A stretch of DNA of 64,000 nucleotides, taken from Chitinophagaceae bacterium. Its GTDB lineage: Bacteria > Bacteroidota > Bacteroidia > Chitinophagales > Chitinophagaceae. Shown piece by piece: positions 7,818 to 17,468 of the stretch. The notes under the pieces were generated by a model. The model was not told the DNA's origin. It made no database searches and worked only from the letters and a program-made list of their open reading frames with translations. The DNA lies in contig JAMLHL010000003.1 of NCBI GenBank assembly GCA_023957125.1, positions 124,001 through 188,000 on the forward strand, in the 5' to 3' direction. Within the stretch, counting starts at the first letter, position 1; each line of letters opens with the position of its first letter. The translations under genes were made by a program, and so were the position numbers.

Positions 7818-8975
7818 TTAATTTTCCAATATTTCATCCAATTTCTGCAGCAACTGTTGACCGCGAAGGTTTTTAGCAATGATCTTTCCCGAAGGATCCA
7901 GCAGCAGGTTTTGCGGAATGGACTGGATGCCATACAACACGGCTACGGCATTGTTCCACCCCTGCAGATCACTTACATGCGTCCAGGTGAGCCGGTCGTC
8001 GTGGATAGCCTTTAGCCAGGCATCCCTTGCTCCCGGGCGGTCAAGCGAAACACCCAACACCGAAAACCCCCTTGATTTATAAAGGTTATAGGCGGCAACC
8101 ACATTGGGGTTTTCCGCCCTGCACGGCCCACACCAGCTCGCCCAAAAATCCACCAGCAGATATTTTCCCCGCAGCGAAGAGAGCTTTACCGGTTTATCCA
8201 GGGTGTCGTTTTGCGTGAAATCCATCGCCATTTGACCAATACTGATTCTTTTTGCCATTTCCAGCCTTTCCCTGAAACGCACCGCAGACGGATACGATTT
8301 TAACACCGGTGAAAGTTGGTTGAACAAAGGCGCGATCTCATTAAAATTGATATCATTCCCGGCATATTCCTGCAAAAGGATCAAAGACACCGGGGATTGG
8401 GGATGCGATTGAATGAAGCCCCGGAAAACATTTTCCCGGATGCTGCTTTCAAGACGCCCACCCTGCTCCTCAATTCTTTTCATGCCTTCCATATTCCCCT
8501 CATCGCGATATTGGCGAAATGCCGCAGAAAGCGCCTGCATGCTGTCGTAAAACGGGCGGCTGAGACCTTCAAATCGCCGAAAATCGGCATGCGCCTGTGA
8601 ACCCTGAATCCGGATATCGGAAAATGAATCCAGGCTGGTAACCTGCATCTCCCCCGGTTCTATAAAAATCACGGTTCTTTGTTCTTTCGGATCGGACTTT
8701 GTTTCTCCACCGGCAACCGGGTTTTCTTTGAATACGGCTTTTAGCTGGGCAAGAACCGGCTCGCCAATCCGACCATGGAACCGGTATTTCCCGTCCTGAA
8801 CCAGCGCACTGTCCGCTACCATGGTATTGTTTATCGCATAATACAGATAGACCCGGTCAACAGTATCCTTCATGTGTTGGAACTCACCCAAAACGGTAAA
8901 TTCATCCCCCGGCTTTGTTTGGGAAACCACCATAAAAGGAATAAGGAAGAAGGCTAAGATCAGGAACCGTTTCAT
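7818..8975 (-). CDS. TlpA/ResA-like thiol-disulfide oxidoreductase
   Basis: Exported thioredoxin-fold protein of 385 residues with a cleavable signal peptide (LILAFFLIPFMVVSQ). The N-terminal half (about 25-130) resembles the DUF4369 domain common in Bacteroidota TlpA proteins. A helical linker follows. The C-terminal AhpC/TSA-thioredoxin domain (about 245-385) has the active site WASWCGPCR and a cis-Pro loop (SIPQNLL). It probably reduces or resolves disulfides in periplasmic proteins; the client is unknown. It is transcribed away from rny. The 127 bp downstream hold the rplK promoter. Confidence 0.88.
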   Translation of the reverse strand: MKRFLILAFFLIPFMVVSQTKPGDEFTVLGEFQHMKDTVDRVYLYYAINNTMVADSALVQDGKYRFHGRIGEPVLAQLKAVFKENPVAGGETKSDPKEQRTVIFIEPGEMQVTSLDSFSDIRIQGSQAHADFRRFEGLSRPFYDSMQALSAAFRQYRDEGNMEGMKRIEEQGGRLESSIRENVFRGFIQSHPQSPVSLILLQEYAGNDINFNEIAPLFNQLSPVLKSYPSAVRFRERLEMAKRISIGQMAMDFTQNDTLDKPVKLSSLRGKYLLVDFWASWCGPCRAENPNVVAAYNLYKSRGFSVLGVSLDRPGARDAWLKAIHDDRLTWTHVSDLQGWNNAVAVLYGIQSIPQNLLLDPSGKIIAKNLRGQQLLQKLDEILEN

Positions 8976-9297
8976 GAAAAATTAATATTAATTATTTAAA
9001 CCCCCCGGCAAATCAAACCCTTTCAGCCGGCAAACCGCAGACCGGGTTTGATCTGTTGGAGGAACACGCAAATTACACAAATTGCGCCTTTCCGGGGGTA
9101 GTTGGACTGTTTTTCTGACCGCCTCTTTAAGCCCGGATAAGCTGCCTGAAGCCTTTCCGGCGAAATATATCCGCTAAGGAAATAAATTCCTGCCATATAA
9201 AATAACCTTGTTTTGTATCTTCGCCCATTACAACTTACTATGAAAGATAGAAACATAGCAAGGGGAAATAAAAAACTACATTTTAAACAAAAAATGC
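8976..9297. other. Divergent intergenic region tlpA-like / rny
   Basis: No supported gene. A 9-bp inverted repeat (ATCAAACCC at 9012-9020, GGGTTTGAT at 9044-9052) may form a hairpin. TATCTTCG at 9216-9223 is a possible -7 box for rny, without a clear -33 box. The short frames here overlap regulatory space and have no coding signature. Confidence 0.4.
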
Positions 9298-10863
9298 ATG
9301 GAACCAAATATCTTGTTCATTATAATTGCTGTAGTATGCCTGATCATAGGCGTGGCGGCGGGTAAGCTTATTTTTTCTGCCAGTACCAAAAAGAGGATCG
9401 AAGAAGCTGAAAATGAAGCAGCTAAAATTATTGCCGACGCGAAAACCTCCGGCGAAAATCTGAAAAAAGAGAGACTGCTGGAAGCCAAGGAAAAGTTCGT
9501 GCAACTGAAATCCGAACACGACAGGGAAGTATTGGAGAGGAACAAAAAGATCAATGATGCGGAAACGCGTATCCGGCAGAAGGAGCAGAGTTTAAATCAG
9601 AAAATTGATCATCTTGACAAGCAGGTTAAAGAAAATGAGGTGATCAAGGAAAACCTTAACCGCCAGATTGAGGTGGTAGGGCAGAAACGCAACGAACTGG
9701 AAAAACACCAGGAGGAGCATATCCGCCGCCTGGAGAAAATTTCCGCGTTAACGGCAGAGGAGGCAAAGGCTCAGTTGCTGGAAACCCTGAAGCACGAAGC
9801 CCAGGCACAAGCCCTGGTGATGCAGCAGGAGATCATTGAGGACGCCAAGATAAGGGCCAATAAAGAAGCCCGGAAGCTGGTGATTCAAAGTATCCAGCGC
9901 ACCGCTGCAGAACATACCATCGAAAATACCGTAACCGTGTTCAACCTCGAAAGTGATGAGATCAAAGGCCAGATCATCGGGCGCGAAGGAAGAAATATCC
10001 GGGCTATTGAGGCCGCGACGGGAGTTGACCTGGTGGTGGACGATACCCCCGAAGCCATAGTGCTTTCCTGTTTTGATCCTTTAAGGCGGGAAATTGCCCG
10101 CATCGCGCTGCAACGGTTGGTTACCGACGGACGTATCCATCCGGCCCGTATTGAAGAAGTGGTGGAAAAAACCCGGAAACAATTGGAAGAGCAGGTGCTG
10201 GAGATAGGAGAAAGAACCGTAATAGAATTGGGCATACATGGGTTGCACAAAGACCTGGTACGCATCGTCGGGAAAATGCGGTTCCGTTCCTCTTATGGTC
10301 AAAACCTGCTGATGCATAGCCGGGAGGTGGCTAATTTATGTGGTATTATGGCTGCCGAACTGGGTCTGAACCCTAAATTGGCCAAAAGAGCCGGATTACT
10401 ACACGATATCGGGAAAGTGCCCGATGAGGAAACGGAGCTGAGTCATGCCTTGCTGGGCGCCAAACTGGCGGAAAGATACGGTGAAAACCCCGCTGTGGTA
10501 AATGCTATCGGCGCTCACCACGATGAGATAGAGATGCAATACGTGATCTCCCCGATCATCCAGGCCTGCGATGCCATCAGCGGCGCCCGGCCGGGAGCCC
10601 GCAGGGAAATCATGCAGCAATACCTGCAACGTATCCGGGAGCTGGAAACCCTTGCATTGACTTACCCGGGGGTGGAAAAAGCCTATGCCATCCAGGCCGG
10701 CAGGGAGCTTAGGGTGATCACTGAGGCAGATAAAATGACGGATGCCGATAGCGAAAAACTAAGTTTTGAAATTGCACAAAAGATCCAGGCGGAGATGATC
10801 TACCCGGGGCAGATCAAAGTTACCGTGATCAGGGAAAAAAGAGCGGTTAACATAGCAAGATAA
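9298..10863 (+). CDS. rny: Ribonuclease Y
   Basis: Membrane-anchored endoribonuclease that initiates mRNA decay in bacteria lacking RNase E-centred turnover. 521 residues, the usual length. In order: a single N-terminal membrane helix (about 5-25), a long charged coiled coil (about 30-205), and a KH domain with GREGRN ([21 protein letters not shown]). The HD metal-binding domain follows, with LLHDIGK and AHHDE. All HD-domain ligands are present, so it should be active. It is monocistronic by position, between a divergent tlpA-like gene and rplS. Confidence 0.97.
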   Translation: MEPNILFIIIAVVCLIIGVAAGKLIFSASTKKRIEEAENEAAKIIADAKTSGENLKKERLLEAKEKFVQLKSEHDREVLERNKKINDAETRIRQKEQSLNQKIDHLDKQVKENEVIKENLNRQIEVVGQKRNELEKHQEEHIRRLEKISALTAEEAKAQLLETLKHEAQAQALVMQQEIIEDAKIRANKEARKLVIQSIQRTAAEHTIENTVTVFNLESDEIKGQIIGREGRNIRAIEAATGVDLVVDDTPEAIVLSCFDPLRREIARIALQRLVTDGRIHPARIEEVVEKTRKQLEEQVLEIGERTVIELGIHGLHKDLVRIVGKMRFRSSYGQNLLMHSREVANLCGIMAAELGLNPKLAKRAGLLHDIGKVPDEETELSHALLGAKLAERYGENPAVVNAIGAHHDEIEMQYVISPIIQACDAISGARPGARREIMQQYLQRIRELETLALTYPGVEKAYAIQAGRELRVITEADKMTDADSEKLSFEIAQKIQAEMIYPGQIKVTVIREKRAVNIAR

Positions 10864-10952
10864 GCTGCGGCAGGAAACTTATACGGGGTTTACCCGGCGT
10901 TGGCGTATTAAAATCAGTACCCTGGTTTCAGGTATATTCATTTTCAAAAACT

Positions 10953-10984
10953 TTTGGAAATTCAGCTATTGGTATTTACCTTTG
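10953..10984 (+). promoter_or_regulatory. Promoter of rplS
   Basis: TTTG (within TTTTGG, 10952-10957) and TACCTTTG (10977-10984), separated by 20 bp, match the phylum consensus. The -7 box lies 21 bp before the chosen rplS start. It overlaps the more upstream in-frame start at 10982, which is therefore rejected. Confidence 0.75.
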
Positions 10985-11005
10985 CGACCCTTAAAATTGG
11001 TAGTT

Positions 11006-11362
11006 ATGAATCAGGCAGTACAGTTTGTACACGAGCAATTGACCGCTTCCAAAACTTTCCCTAAGTTCAAAGCAGGAGACAATGTAACCGTTAACTATAA
11101 AGTGGTTGAAGGGAATAAAACCCGTATCCAGAGCTTTAAAGGCGATGTAATTAAGCGTCAGGGTGACGGATTCACGGCTACTTTTACCGTGCGTAAAATC
11201 TCGGACGGCGTTGGCGTAGAAAGAACCTTTCCCCTGTTTTCCCCCAACATAGACGCCGTTATTCTTAATAAAGTAGGGAAGGTACGCCGTGCCAAGCTTT
11301 ATTTTTTACGCAGTCGCAGTGGAAAAAGCGCCAGGATCAAGGAAAAAAGAACCCGCATTTAG
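11006..11362 (+). CDS. rplS: 50S ribosomal protein L19
   Basis: Ribosomal protein at the 30S-50S interface. 118 residues from the ATG at 11006 (MNQAVQFV); eight extra in-frame codons upstream fall in the promoter. Family features are clear: [48 protein letters not shown], and the basic C-terminus [21 protein letters not shown]. It has its own promoter and terminator and is not linked to trmD/rimM/rpsP, which often accompany it. Confidence 0.97.
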   Translation: MNQAVQFVHEQLTASKTFPKFKAGDNVTVNYKVVEGNKTRIQSFKGDVIKRQGDGFTATFTVRKISDGVGVERTFPLFSPNIDAVILNKVGKVRRAKLYFLRSRSGKSARIKEKRTRI

Positions 11363-11387
11363 TCTTGCTTTTCAAAATATTGAAGTC

Positions 11388-11424
11388 AAAAGCCCTCTCT
11401 TTCACACGGAGACGGCTTTTTGTA
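11388..11424 (+). terminator. Intrinsic terminator after rplS
   Basis: AAAAGCC (11388-11394) and GGCTTTT (11414-11420) form a stem with a loosely paired interior, ending in a T-run. Confidence 0.7.
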
Positions 11425-11631
11425 TTTTCATGCGATTTCCCATCCCGGCAACCAGGGACTTGTTGCAGAAACACCAGTAAATGCCATACCGGAACCCGGG
11501 CAATGCGCCGAAAATCCAAAATGGAACCGGTGATCCGTTTCTCTTGTTAAAGTTCGGGTTAATTTTATAATTTAGTGATTCAACCAATTAAAAGTGTAAC
11601 TTTGTAGGAACAACAATAAACGATTAAAACG

Positions 11632-11865
11632 ATGCTTTTATTGAATTACAATTCATTACTGATATCAATGCCGGGTGGCAGTGAGTGGATATTGATCATC
11701 CTTGCCGTTCTGATCCTTTTTGGCGGTCGCAAAATCCCTGAATTCATGCGTGGAATAGGGAGAGGCATCCGTGAATTCAACGATGCCAAAAGCAATGTTC
11801 AGAAGGAGATAGAAGACGGGATGAGCGAAAAAGACACCAAAGCGGCCAACCCCGTAAATAAGTAA
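11632..11865 (+). CDS. tatA: Sec-independent translocase subunit TatA
   Basis: Small membrane protein that forms the pore of the twin-arginine export system. 77 residues. One hydrophobic helix (about 19-33) is followed by the FGG hinge (LFGGRKIPEF), an amphipathic helix (MRGIGRGIREFNDAKS) and an acidic/Lys tail. The gene stands alone; tatC is about 51 kb away at the other end of the window and no tatB is seen. A TatA/TatC-only system is usual in this phylum. A -7 box TAACTTTG (11597-11604) lies 27 bp upstream, with TTTAG about 21 bp before it. Confidence 0.93.
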   Translation: MLLLNYNSLLISMPGGSEWILIILAVLILFGGRKIPEFMRGIGRGIREFNDAKSNVQKEIEDGMSEKDTKAANPVNK

Positions 11866-11890
11866 TTGATCCCCGGTCCAGAAAATATTC

Positions 11891-11931
11891 TACCGGTATA
11901 AATTGGTCCTCAGGGGCAATTTATACCGGTA
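11891..11931 (+). terminator. Long perfect hairpin after tatA
   Basis: TACCGGTATAAATTG (11891-11905) and its exact complement (11917-11931) form a 15-bp stem with an 11-nt loop, followed by ATTTTGTCT. It is probably the tatA terminator, working mostly through the long stem. The rest of 11866-12182 shows no gene. Confidence 0.7.
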
Positions 11932-12182
11932 ATTTTGTCTATTACGTCCTTCTCTCTTTCCGGTGGCTTTATTCCGGATGCGACCAAGTTGTGGTTAACC
12001 CGGGTAACTACCCGCTTGTATATCCCTTCCTTTAGTGCCATTAGTACCAACCGTTTACGATAAACAGGCATAAAAGCACGATAAGCCGCGCTTATCCGTA
12101 AAAAGCGCCTCACAGCCGAAAACAGGCAGTCGAAACAACATATTGAAGCCATCCCTGCGTTTATAGTTCAAATTTCCTTTTT

Positions 12183-12641
12183 ATGAAAGCAGTATTCACT
12201 TTATTGATCATGATCGTATCGGCAGGAATCGCAGAGGCGCAAACAGGAACCTATCATTATATTTCAAACCAACAGGAACAGCTAAAATATGATTCCCTGA
12301 ATAAATTATATTTTGTTGACAGCGAATTCAGGAAAGCATCCGGCATCCGTATCGAAAACAATATGATTTCCCTCACCACCCCCGACAATAGCAGCAGCAG
12401 CATTTACATTAATAATGAAGATTTGGGATCCCTGCAGAAAAAAGAAAGCTTTACGATAGAAGGCCGGGATAGCCGCAGCGGTCAGCAGGTGAAACTTGGC
12501 TTTTGGTTTATCGCCGGTGTATTGGAAGAAGTAAGCTACACGATCGAATCAAACCGGTTCAGCATCGCTTACAAAGATATTTCCGATAATACGGAAGCGG
12601 ACGGCAGAACCATTGCCTACGCATATTCCTCTGAAAAATAA
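12183..12641 (+). CDS. Hypothetical secreted protein
   Basis: 152 residues with a clear signal peptide (KAVFTLLIMIVSAGIAEA-Q). The mature part is hydrophilic and rich in Ser, Asn, Tyr and charged residues, with alternating beta-strand-like patterns (MISLTTPDNSSSSIYINNED, KLGFWFIAGVLEEVSYTIES). I do not recognise the family. It is followed by a strong terminator, so it is a single-gene unit ending head-on against the ABC exporter gene. Confidence 0.75.
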   Translation: MKAVFTLLIMIVSAGIAEAQTGTYHYISNQQEQLKYDSLNKLYFVDSEFRKASGIRIENNMISLTTPDNSSSSIYINNEDLGSLQKKESFTIEGRDSRSGQQVKLGFWFIAGVLEEVSYTIESNRFSIAYKDISDNTEADGRTIAYAYSSEK

Positions 12642-12684
12642 AAATGTTTTATCCCATTTCACATCCCCTGTTTTAACCCACCGG

Positions 12685-12712
12685 GAGCATCTGTCGCAGA
12701 TGCTCTTTTTTT
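12685..12712 (+). terminator. Intrinsic terminator
   Basis: GAGCATCTG (12685-12693), loop TCG, CAGATGCTC (12697-12705), then seven Ts. This perfect 9-bp stem ends the secreted-protein transcript. The T-run touches the stop codon of the convergent ABC transporter gene. Confidence 0.92.
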
Positions 12713-14478
12713 CAAACTTCTTCATTTTTAGCAAACTGCATTTCGTGCAGTTTGGCGTAAAAGCCGCCCAATCCCAATAGCTCTGTATGGGTGCCGGCTT
12801 CTTTGATTTCTCCTTTATCCAACACTATTATTTTATCTGCTTTCCGTATAGTGGAAAGCCGGTGGGCTATTACGATAGAAGTACGTCCTTCAACCAGGGT
12901 ATCTATCGCTCTCTGAATTAATTGTTCGCTTTCCGTATCTACCGATGAAGTGGCTTCATCAAGGATAAGAATGGACGGATTATAGAGTAATGCGCGGATA
13001 AAAGACAAAAGCTGACGCTGTCCCAGCGACAGGGTACTGCCCCGTTCCATCACGTTATAATCGTATCCCCCGGGAAGTTGCATAATAAAATCATGCATCC
13101 CGATCAGCTTGGAAGCCTGTATCACAGACTCCCTGCTTATGGCCTGGTTGCGAAGCGTCACATTATCCTCTATGGAGCCTGAAAACAAAAACACATCCTG
13201 CAAAACCACCCCGATCTTATTCCTGAGCGTGTCCAGTTTATAGTCATCAATATTTACATCATCAATAAAGATGGCGCCTTTCCGGATATGATAAAGCCGG
13301 TTGATAAGACTTATCACCGAGGTTTTCCCGCTTCCCGTGTGCCCCACAATAGCAAGCGTTTCGCCGGGTTGGATGGTAAAAGAAATATTCTTCAATACAT
13401 AATTATCGCCGGCATAGGCGAACCATACATCTTTAAACGCCAGCTTCCCTTTGATATCATCAGGAGCATATTCACCTTCCCTGACAATATAATCCGGATT
13501 ATCCAGCACTTTAAATATCCGTTCGCTGGCCACCATCCCCATCTGCAACACATTGAATTTATCCGCTATCATCCGCAGTGGCCGGAACAGCAGGTTCAGG
13601 TACAATAAAAAGGCAATCATGATACCCAATGTCGCTTCCCCCTGTAGCGCGTCTTTTGCGCTCCACCAGATCATCAAGCCCATAGCCACCGCCATAATAA
13701 TTTCGACAAAGGGAAAGAAGATGGAATAGGCAAAAATAGCGCTGATATTGGCGTTCCGATGTTCTTTATTTATCTTCTTAAACTTCGCATACTCCCTGTC
13801 TTCGGCTGCAAAGGCCTGCACGATAGCCATGCCGGTCAGGTGTTCCTGTGCAAACGCATTGAGCCGGGCAACCGCATTCCTTACCTTTTGAAAAGAAACA
13901 TTCACACTTTCTTTAAACCACCAGGTGGCCATCAGCAATACGGGCAACACAGACATACACACCAGCGTAAGTTTCCAATCGGTATAAAACATCACCCCCA
14001 AAACGGCAAAAATGGAAAGCAGATCAGCAATAATGGAGATGAGACCCTCCGAGAAAATATCGTTTACCGCTTCAATATCATTTATGGTTCGCGTAGTAAG
14101 CGTTCCGATGGGCGTTCGGTCGAACTGTGAAAGATTGAGGTGGATTACTTTATTAAACACGGTGATCCGCAAATCTTTTACGACGGTTTGCCCCAGCCAT
14201 GCCGTCAGGAAGGAAAAATAAAACCGAAGCGCAGTTTCCAACAAAAGCAGCCCGATTTGAATTACCGTAATAATAATAACCGCCCTGGCCAAACCACCCC
14301 GGATATATGTATCCACCGTTACCTGTATCAGCCAGGGCCGGAGCGGCGAAAGTACAGCCAGTACAATTGCGATAGTGATGGAAATAAGAAATTGCTTTTT
14401 ATAGGGAGCGGCATACCGGAATACGCGTTTAAGCAAACTAAAATCAAAAATCTTTTTAGAAGCCGGTTGTATTAACAT
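12712..14478 (-). CDS. ABC exporter, fused permease-ATPase (MsbA/MdlB type)
   Basis: 588-residue half-transporter expected to work as a homo- or heterodimer in the inner membrane, exporting lipids or drugs. The membrane domain with six predicted helices occupies about 25-310. The ATPase carries Walker A GHTGSGKTS (about 379-387), a Q-loop (GVVLQDVF), signature LSLGQRQ, Walker B ILILDEATSSVD and the H-loop VIAHRLS. All catalytic motifs are intact. It starts 40 bp after batA on the same strand and could be the last gene of that transcript. The substrate cannot be inferred. Confidence 0.95.
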   Translation of the reverse strand: MLIQPASKKIFDFSLLKRVFRYAAPYKKQFLISITIAIVLAVLSPLRPWLIQVTVDTYIRGGLARAVIIITVIQIGLLLLETALRFYFSFLTAWLGQTVVKDLRITVFNKVIHLNLSQFDRTPIGTLTTRTINDIEAVNDIFSEGLISIIADLLSIFAVLGVMFYTDWKLTLVCMSVLPVLLMATWWFKESVNVSFQKVRNAVARLNAFAQEHLTGMAIVQAFAAEDREYAKFKKINKEHRNANISAIFAYSIFFPFVEIIMAVAMGLMIWWSAKDALQGEATLGIMIAFLLYLNLLFRPLRMIADKFNVLQMGMVASERIFKVLDNPDYIVREGEYAPDDIKGKLAFKDVWFAYAGDNYVLKNISFTIQPGETLAIVGHTGSGKTSVISLINRLYHIRKGAIFIDDVNIDDYKLDTLRNKIGVVLQDVFLFSGSIEDNVTLRNQAISRESVIQASKLIGMHDFIMQLPGGYDYNVMERGSTLSLGQRQLLSFIRALLYNPSILILDEATSSVDTESEQLIQRAIDTLVEGRTSIVIAHRLSTIRKADKIIVLDKGEIKEAGTHTELLGLGGFYAKLHEMQFAKNEEV

Positions 14479-14518
14479 AATTCAACTGCAAACCTACGTA
14501 AATTTTAAAAGCCCCGGT

Positions 14519-15526
14519 TTAAGGAAACTGCCTGAAAACAGTGAGCCGGAGTAACAATTCGCCTAAAATAAAGGCGATGGCCATTAACGCCAGGGGATAA
14601 AACCGCTCTGTATATATGCGGGTATCCGAGATGGTGACCTTTGTTTTTTCCAGCCGGTCAATTTCACGGTAAATAGTGTTGAGATCCCGGTCTTCCTTCG
14701 CCCGGAAATACTGACCTCCGGTTTCTGTTGCAATTTCTTTTAGCAGGGATTCATCTATATGCACTTTTTCCTGTTGTATTATCACCTGTCCTTCCGCTCC
14801 CCGTACAGGCATACCGGCATAGCCTTCCGACCCCATACCAATGGTATATACCTTTATATGCATAGATTTGGCTATCTCCCTGGCAGTTATGGGGTCTATC
14901 AACCCGCCGTTATTTTCCCCATCGGTAAGCAGTATCACCACCTTGCTCCCGGCATCGCTGCTACGCAACCGGTCAACACTGGTGGCCAATCCCGAACCGA
15001 TGGCTGTACCATCTTTCAAAAAACTGCCATCCGCCTGGCTGATCTGCGCCTCCAATACCGCGTGATCGCCCGTAACCGGACATTGCGTAAAGCTTTCTCC
15101 CGCAAAGATCACCAGCCCTATCCTGTCCGTGGGCCGGTTATGTACAAAATCAATGGCCACTTTCCGGGCGGCTTCCAGCCTGTTAGGCCGAAAATCCTGG
15201 GCCAACATGCTTCCGCTCACGTCCAGGCAAAGCACTATATCAATTCCTTCTCCCTCTGTCTTCCTTATATCGTTGTGGGTTTGGGGTCTCGCCATGGCCA
15301 ATATTACAAAACCTATAGCCAGAAGACGAAAAACAAAAGGAAGATGCCGGAGTTTACTTTTAAACGACCGGATATTACGGAAGCTCCTGAGCGACGATAC
15401 CATCAATGTGCCTTTCAGCCTGTGGCCGTAACTGATGTACCAGCCCGCCAGCACCGGTATAACGAGTAACAGGAATAAGATCCCGGGATTTAAAAATTCT
15501 ATATGTTCAAAATAATTCCTGAGCAA
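14519..15526 (-). CDS. batA: BatA-like von Willebrand factor A protein
   Basis: Membrane-anchored VWA protein of the Bacteroidota aerotolerance (Bat) cluster. 335 residues. Hydrophobic helices lie at about 13-30 and 62-78, and a C-terminal helix is near 310-330. The VWA domain has an intact MIDAS: DVSGS (102-106), a Thr in KDGTAIGSG, and LLTDGENN. It probably binds protein partners through metal, in the periplasm. Its start overlaps the end of the upstream gene by 20 bp, indicating translational coupling. batB, batC and batE, which often follow, are absent; an ABC exporter follows instead. Confidence 0.9.
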   Translation of the reverse strand: MLRNYFEHIEFLNPGILFLLLVIPVLAGWYISYGHRLKGTLMVSSLRSFRNIRSFKSKLRHLPFVFRLLAIGFVILAMARPQTHNDIRKTEGEGIDIVLCLDVSGSMLAQDFRPNRLEAARKVAIDFVHNRPTDRIGLVIFAGESFTQCPVTGDHAVLEAQISQADGSFLKDGTAIGSGLATSVDRLRSSDAGSKVVILLTDGENNGGLIDPITAREIAKSMHIKVYTIGMGSEGYAGMPVRGAEGQVIIQQEKVHIDESLLKEIATETGGQYFRAKEDRDLNTIYREIDRLEKTKVTISDTRIYTERFYPLALMAIAFILGELLLRLTVFRQFP

Positions 15527-16514
15527 TGCTTATGTTTATTTGATCCAGCGCTTTCAAACCAGCTACCATCGCCTGCCGCGCATTTCCGGGCACTTCCCTT
15601 TCGGGCTTATATTTTGCAAACTTAACGGCGTCGGCCATGCGAAGCACCTCTGCTATTACCGGGTATTCATTTTTAATCCCAAGTCCATGGAGAAACACCA
15701 GCAATTCATCCGTTGTTTTTTGCATGGCGGGAAAGGCGAATTTTTTTTCAATATAAGTTTTGAAAATGTCTGTTACCCTGCTGTAGTATCCCTTCCATTC
15801 CTCATCGCGGATCAACTGCCCGGTAGCCGGGGAACTGAGCTGCTCCAGCGCTTCTTTCAATGGTGATACCGATCTTCCATGGTCGCGTTCCACACCGACG
15901 TTTCCGGAACGTTGCCGGATCCACAACACCACCAAAAGCCCCAATGCTATCAACGACAAAATGCCGGCCAGATAATACCACCACGAAGTTTTTGACGGCG
16001 GCACCTCGATGATTTCCCGGATATCGTGATAGGCGCTGTCTTTTAATATCGCTGCAATGATCGTCACTGGCAAGGAGTCGGTATGCCGCGTCTTTTTATC
16101 TATCACAAACGACATTGCCGGGATCATCCATGTGCCCGGCTCAAATCCGGTGAGGGTGAAGGACTGACGATACGTAATGCGATCTGCAGCGTAGCTTGAA
16201 TCCCGGGGTGATCTTCCCAGCACTTCAAGGCGATTAAAACGATCCGGCAAAACAATCCATTCCGTAACCGGATGATTCATCCCGGTGTTGATCTCAATAT
16301 TAAGCACAACCGGTTCTCCAATCAACACATGGTCGCGATCCAGGGAAGTTTTCACCTGCTCCGCCGGCGCCTGGGCAAATACGGTATTGAAAAAAAATGC
16401 GAGGGCAATCAACGCCCGAAGTGCAAATACCGCTGCCCGCTTCGGTAGAACCCCGGAGTCCGTTATTTTTCTCAAAAACCCATTTCCCTTAATATGGATA
16501 TCCTTCTTTTTCAC
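15507..16514 (-). CDS. BatD/DUF4381-like membrane protein of the Bat operon
   Basis: 335 residues. An N-terminal signal or anchor segment (about 27-47) is followed by an Ig-like beta domain (VKTSLDRDHVLIGEPVVLNIEI). One membrane helix is near 175-195 (YYLAGILSLIALGLLVVLW). The cytoplasmic C-terminal part includes YFKTYIEKKFAFPAMQKTTDELL-type helices, close to DUF4381. It lies between DUF58 and batA genes, overlaps batA by 20 bp, and likely works with them at the membrane. Similarity to BatD is by arrangement and partial pattern, so the exact family is uncertain. Confidence 0.7.
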   Translation of the reverse strand: MKKKDIHIKGNGFLRKITDSGVLPKRAAVFALRALIALAFFFNTVFAQAPAEQVKTSLDRDHVLIGEPVVLNIEINTGMNHPVTEWIVLPDRFNRLEVLGRSPRDSSYAADRITYRQSFTLTGFEPGTWMIPAMSFVIDKKTRHTDSLPVTIIAAILKDSAYHDIREIIEVPPSKTSWWYYLAGILSLIALGLLVVLWIRQRSGNVGVERDHGRSVSPLKEALEQLSSPATGQLIRDEEWKGYYSRVTDIFKTYIEKKFAFPAMQKTTDELLVFLHGLGIKNEYPVIAEVLRMADAVKFAKYKPEREVPGNARQAMVAGLKALDQINISIAQELF

Positions 16515-16532
16515 AGGCTGCCGGTTCCGCTT

Positions 16533-17456
16533 TTATTTTATCACTTTTTTTCTTTTGGCGAAAAACTGTCTCAGGATCCTTACATAATCTTCATCCGTTC
16601 TCAGGTACAGCAGGTCGGCGCCGGATTTTAAAAATGACAGCCTGCAGTTTTCTTCGTTGGTCATAAACTGCTGATGATAATTGTATTGCACCATCTTATC
16701 ATTGGTATCTATCCATTTTGTTGCGCCGGTTTCCATATCCTGCACCTGCACCATCCCGATTTCAGGCAGGTTCATATCCATTTTATCATAAACTTTAATT
16801 CCGGTCACATCATGACGATTACCTGCCACTCTCAGGGAGTCATCGTAATCTTCCACCATAAAATCGCTGAGAATGAAAGCTATACTTTTCTGCTTAACCG
16901 CCGTATTAAAAAACCGCATCGCTTCGTTAAGGCTGGTGGTTTTACCCTGCGGGGCTATTGTCAGCAATTCTCTTACAATATATAAAACGTGTTCTTTCCC
17001 CTTTTTGGGAGGAATATAAAACTCAATTTTATTGCTGAAAAAAATAACGCCCACTTTATCGTTGTTGCTGACCGCCGAAAAAGCCAACACCGCGCACAGT
17101 TCCGTGATCAGGTCCTTTTTACGCATCTGTACGGTACCAAACAAAGAGCTGGCACTGATATCCACCAAAAGCATCAGGGTAAGCTCTCTTTCTTCTTCAA
17201 ACAGTTTGCTGTAAGGGGTGCCCATCCGGGCCGACACATTCCAGTCTATAAACCGCACATCGTCTCCTTCGGCGTATTCTCTCACCTCTTTAAATGCCAT
17301 TCCCCTGCCCTTGAATGCCGTATGGTACTCACCTGAAAAGAGATGAGTGGTGAGCTTCCTGCTCCTGATCTCAAGCTCTCTCACTTTTTTTAATATGTTT
17401 GCTACGCCAGACGCCTGGTCGCCGCCGGGGCGTTTCTTCGTTTTCAAATTCCTCAT
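16533..17456 (-). CDS. DUF58 domain protein of the MoxR/Bat operon
   Basis: 307 residues, cytoplasmic. The DUF58 signature is clear: GMAFKEVREYAEGDDVRFIDWNVSARMG. A VWA-like fold follows with LVDISASS and FILSDFM; the MIDAS is partly kept. DUF58 proteins almost always pair with a MoxR ATPase, which is the next gene upstream (12 bp). A role in assembling or activating protein complexes with MoxR is inferred from family context. Confidence 0.92.
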   Translation of the reverse strand: MRNLKTKKRPGGDQASGVANILKKVRELEIRSRKLTTHLFSGEYHTAFKGRGMAFKEVREYAEGDDVRFIDWNVSARMGTPYSKLFEEERELTLMLLVDISASSLFGTVQMRKKDLITELCAVLAFSAVSNNDKVGVIFFSNKIEFYIPPKKGKEHVLYIVRELLTIAPQGKTTSLNEAMRFFNTAVKQKSIAFILSDFMVEDYDDSLRVAGNRHDVTGIKVYDKMDMNLPEIGMVQVQDMETGATKWIDTNDKMVQYNYHQQFMTNEENCRLSFLKSGADLLYLRTDEDYVRILRQFFAKRKKVIK

Positions 17457-17468
17457 TTTAAAACCTAT

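Noticed and set aside
9023..9307. 94-codon minus-strand frame upstream of rny
   Set aside because: It overlaps the rny start, has a low-quality sequence with no family pattern, and lies over the rny promoter region.
11910..12152. 80-codon minus-strand frame between tatA and the secreted protein
   Set aside because: It runs into the tatA terminator hairpin and its sequence has no family pattern.
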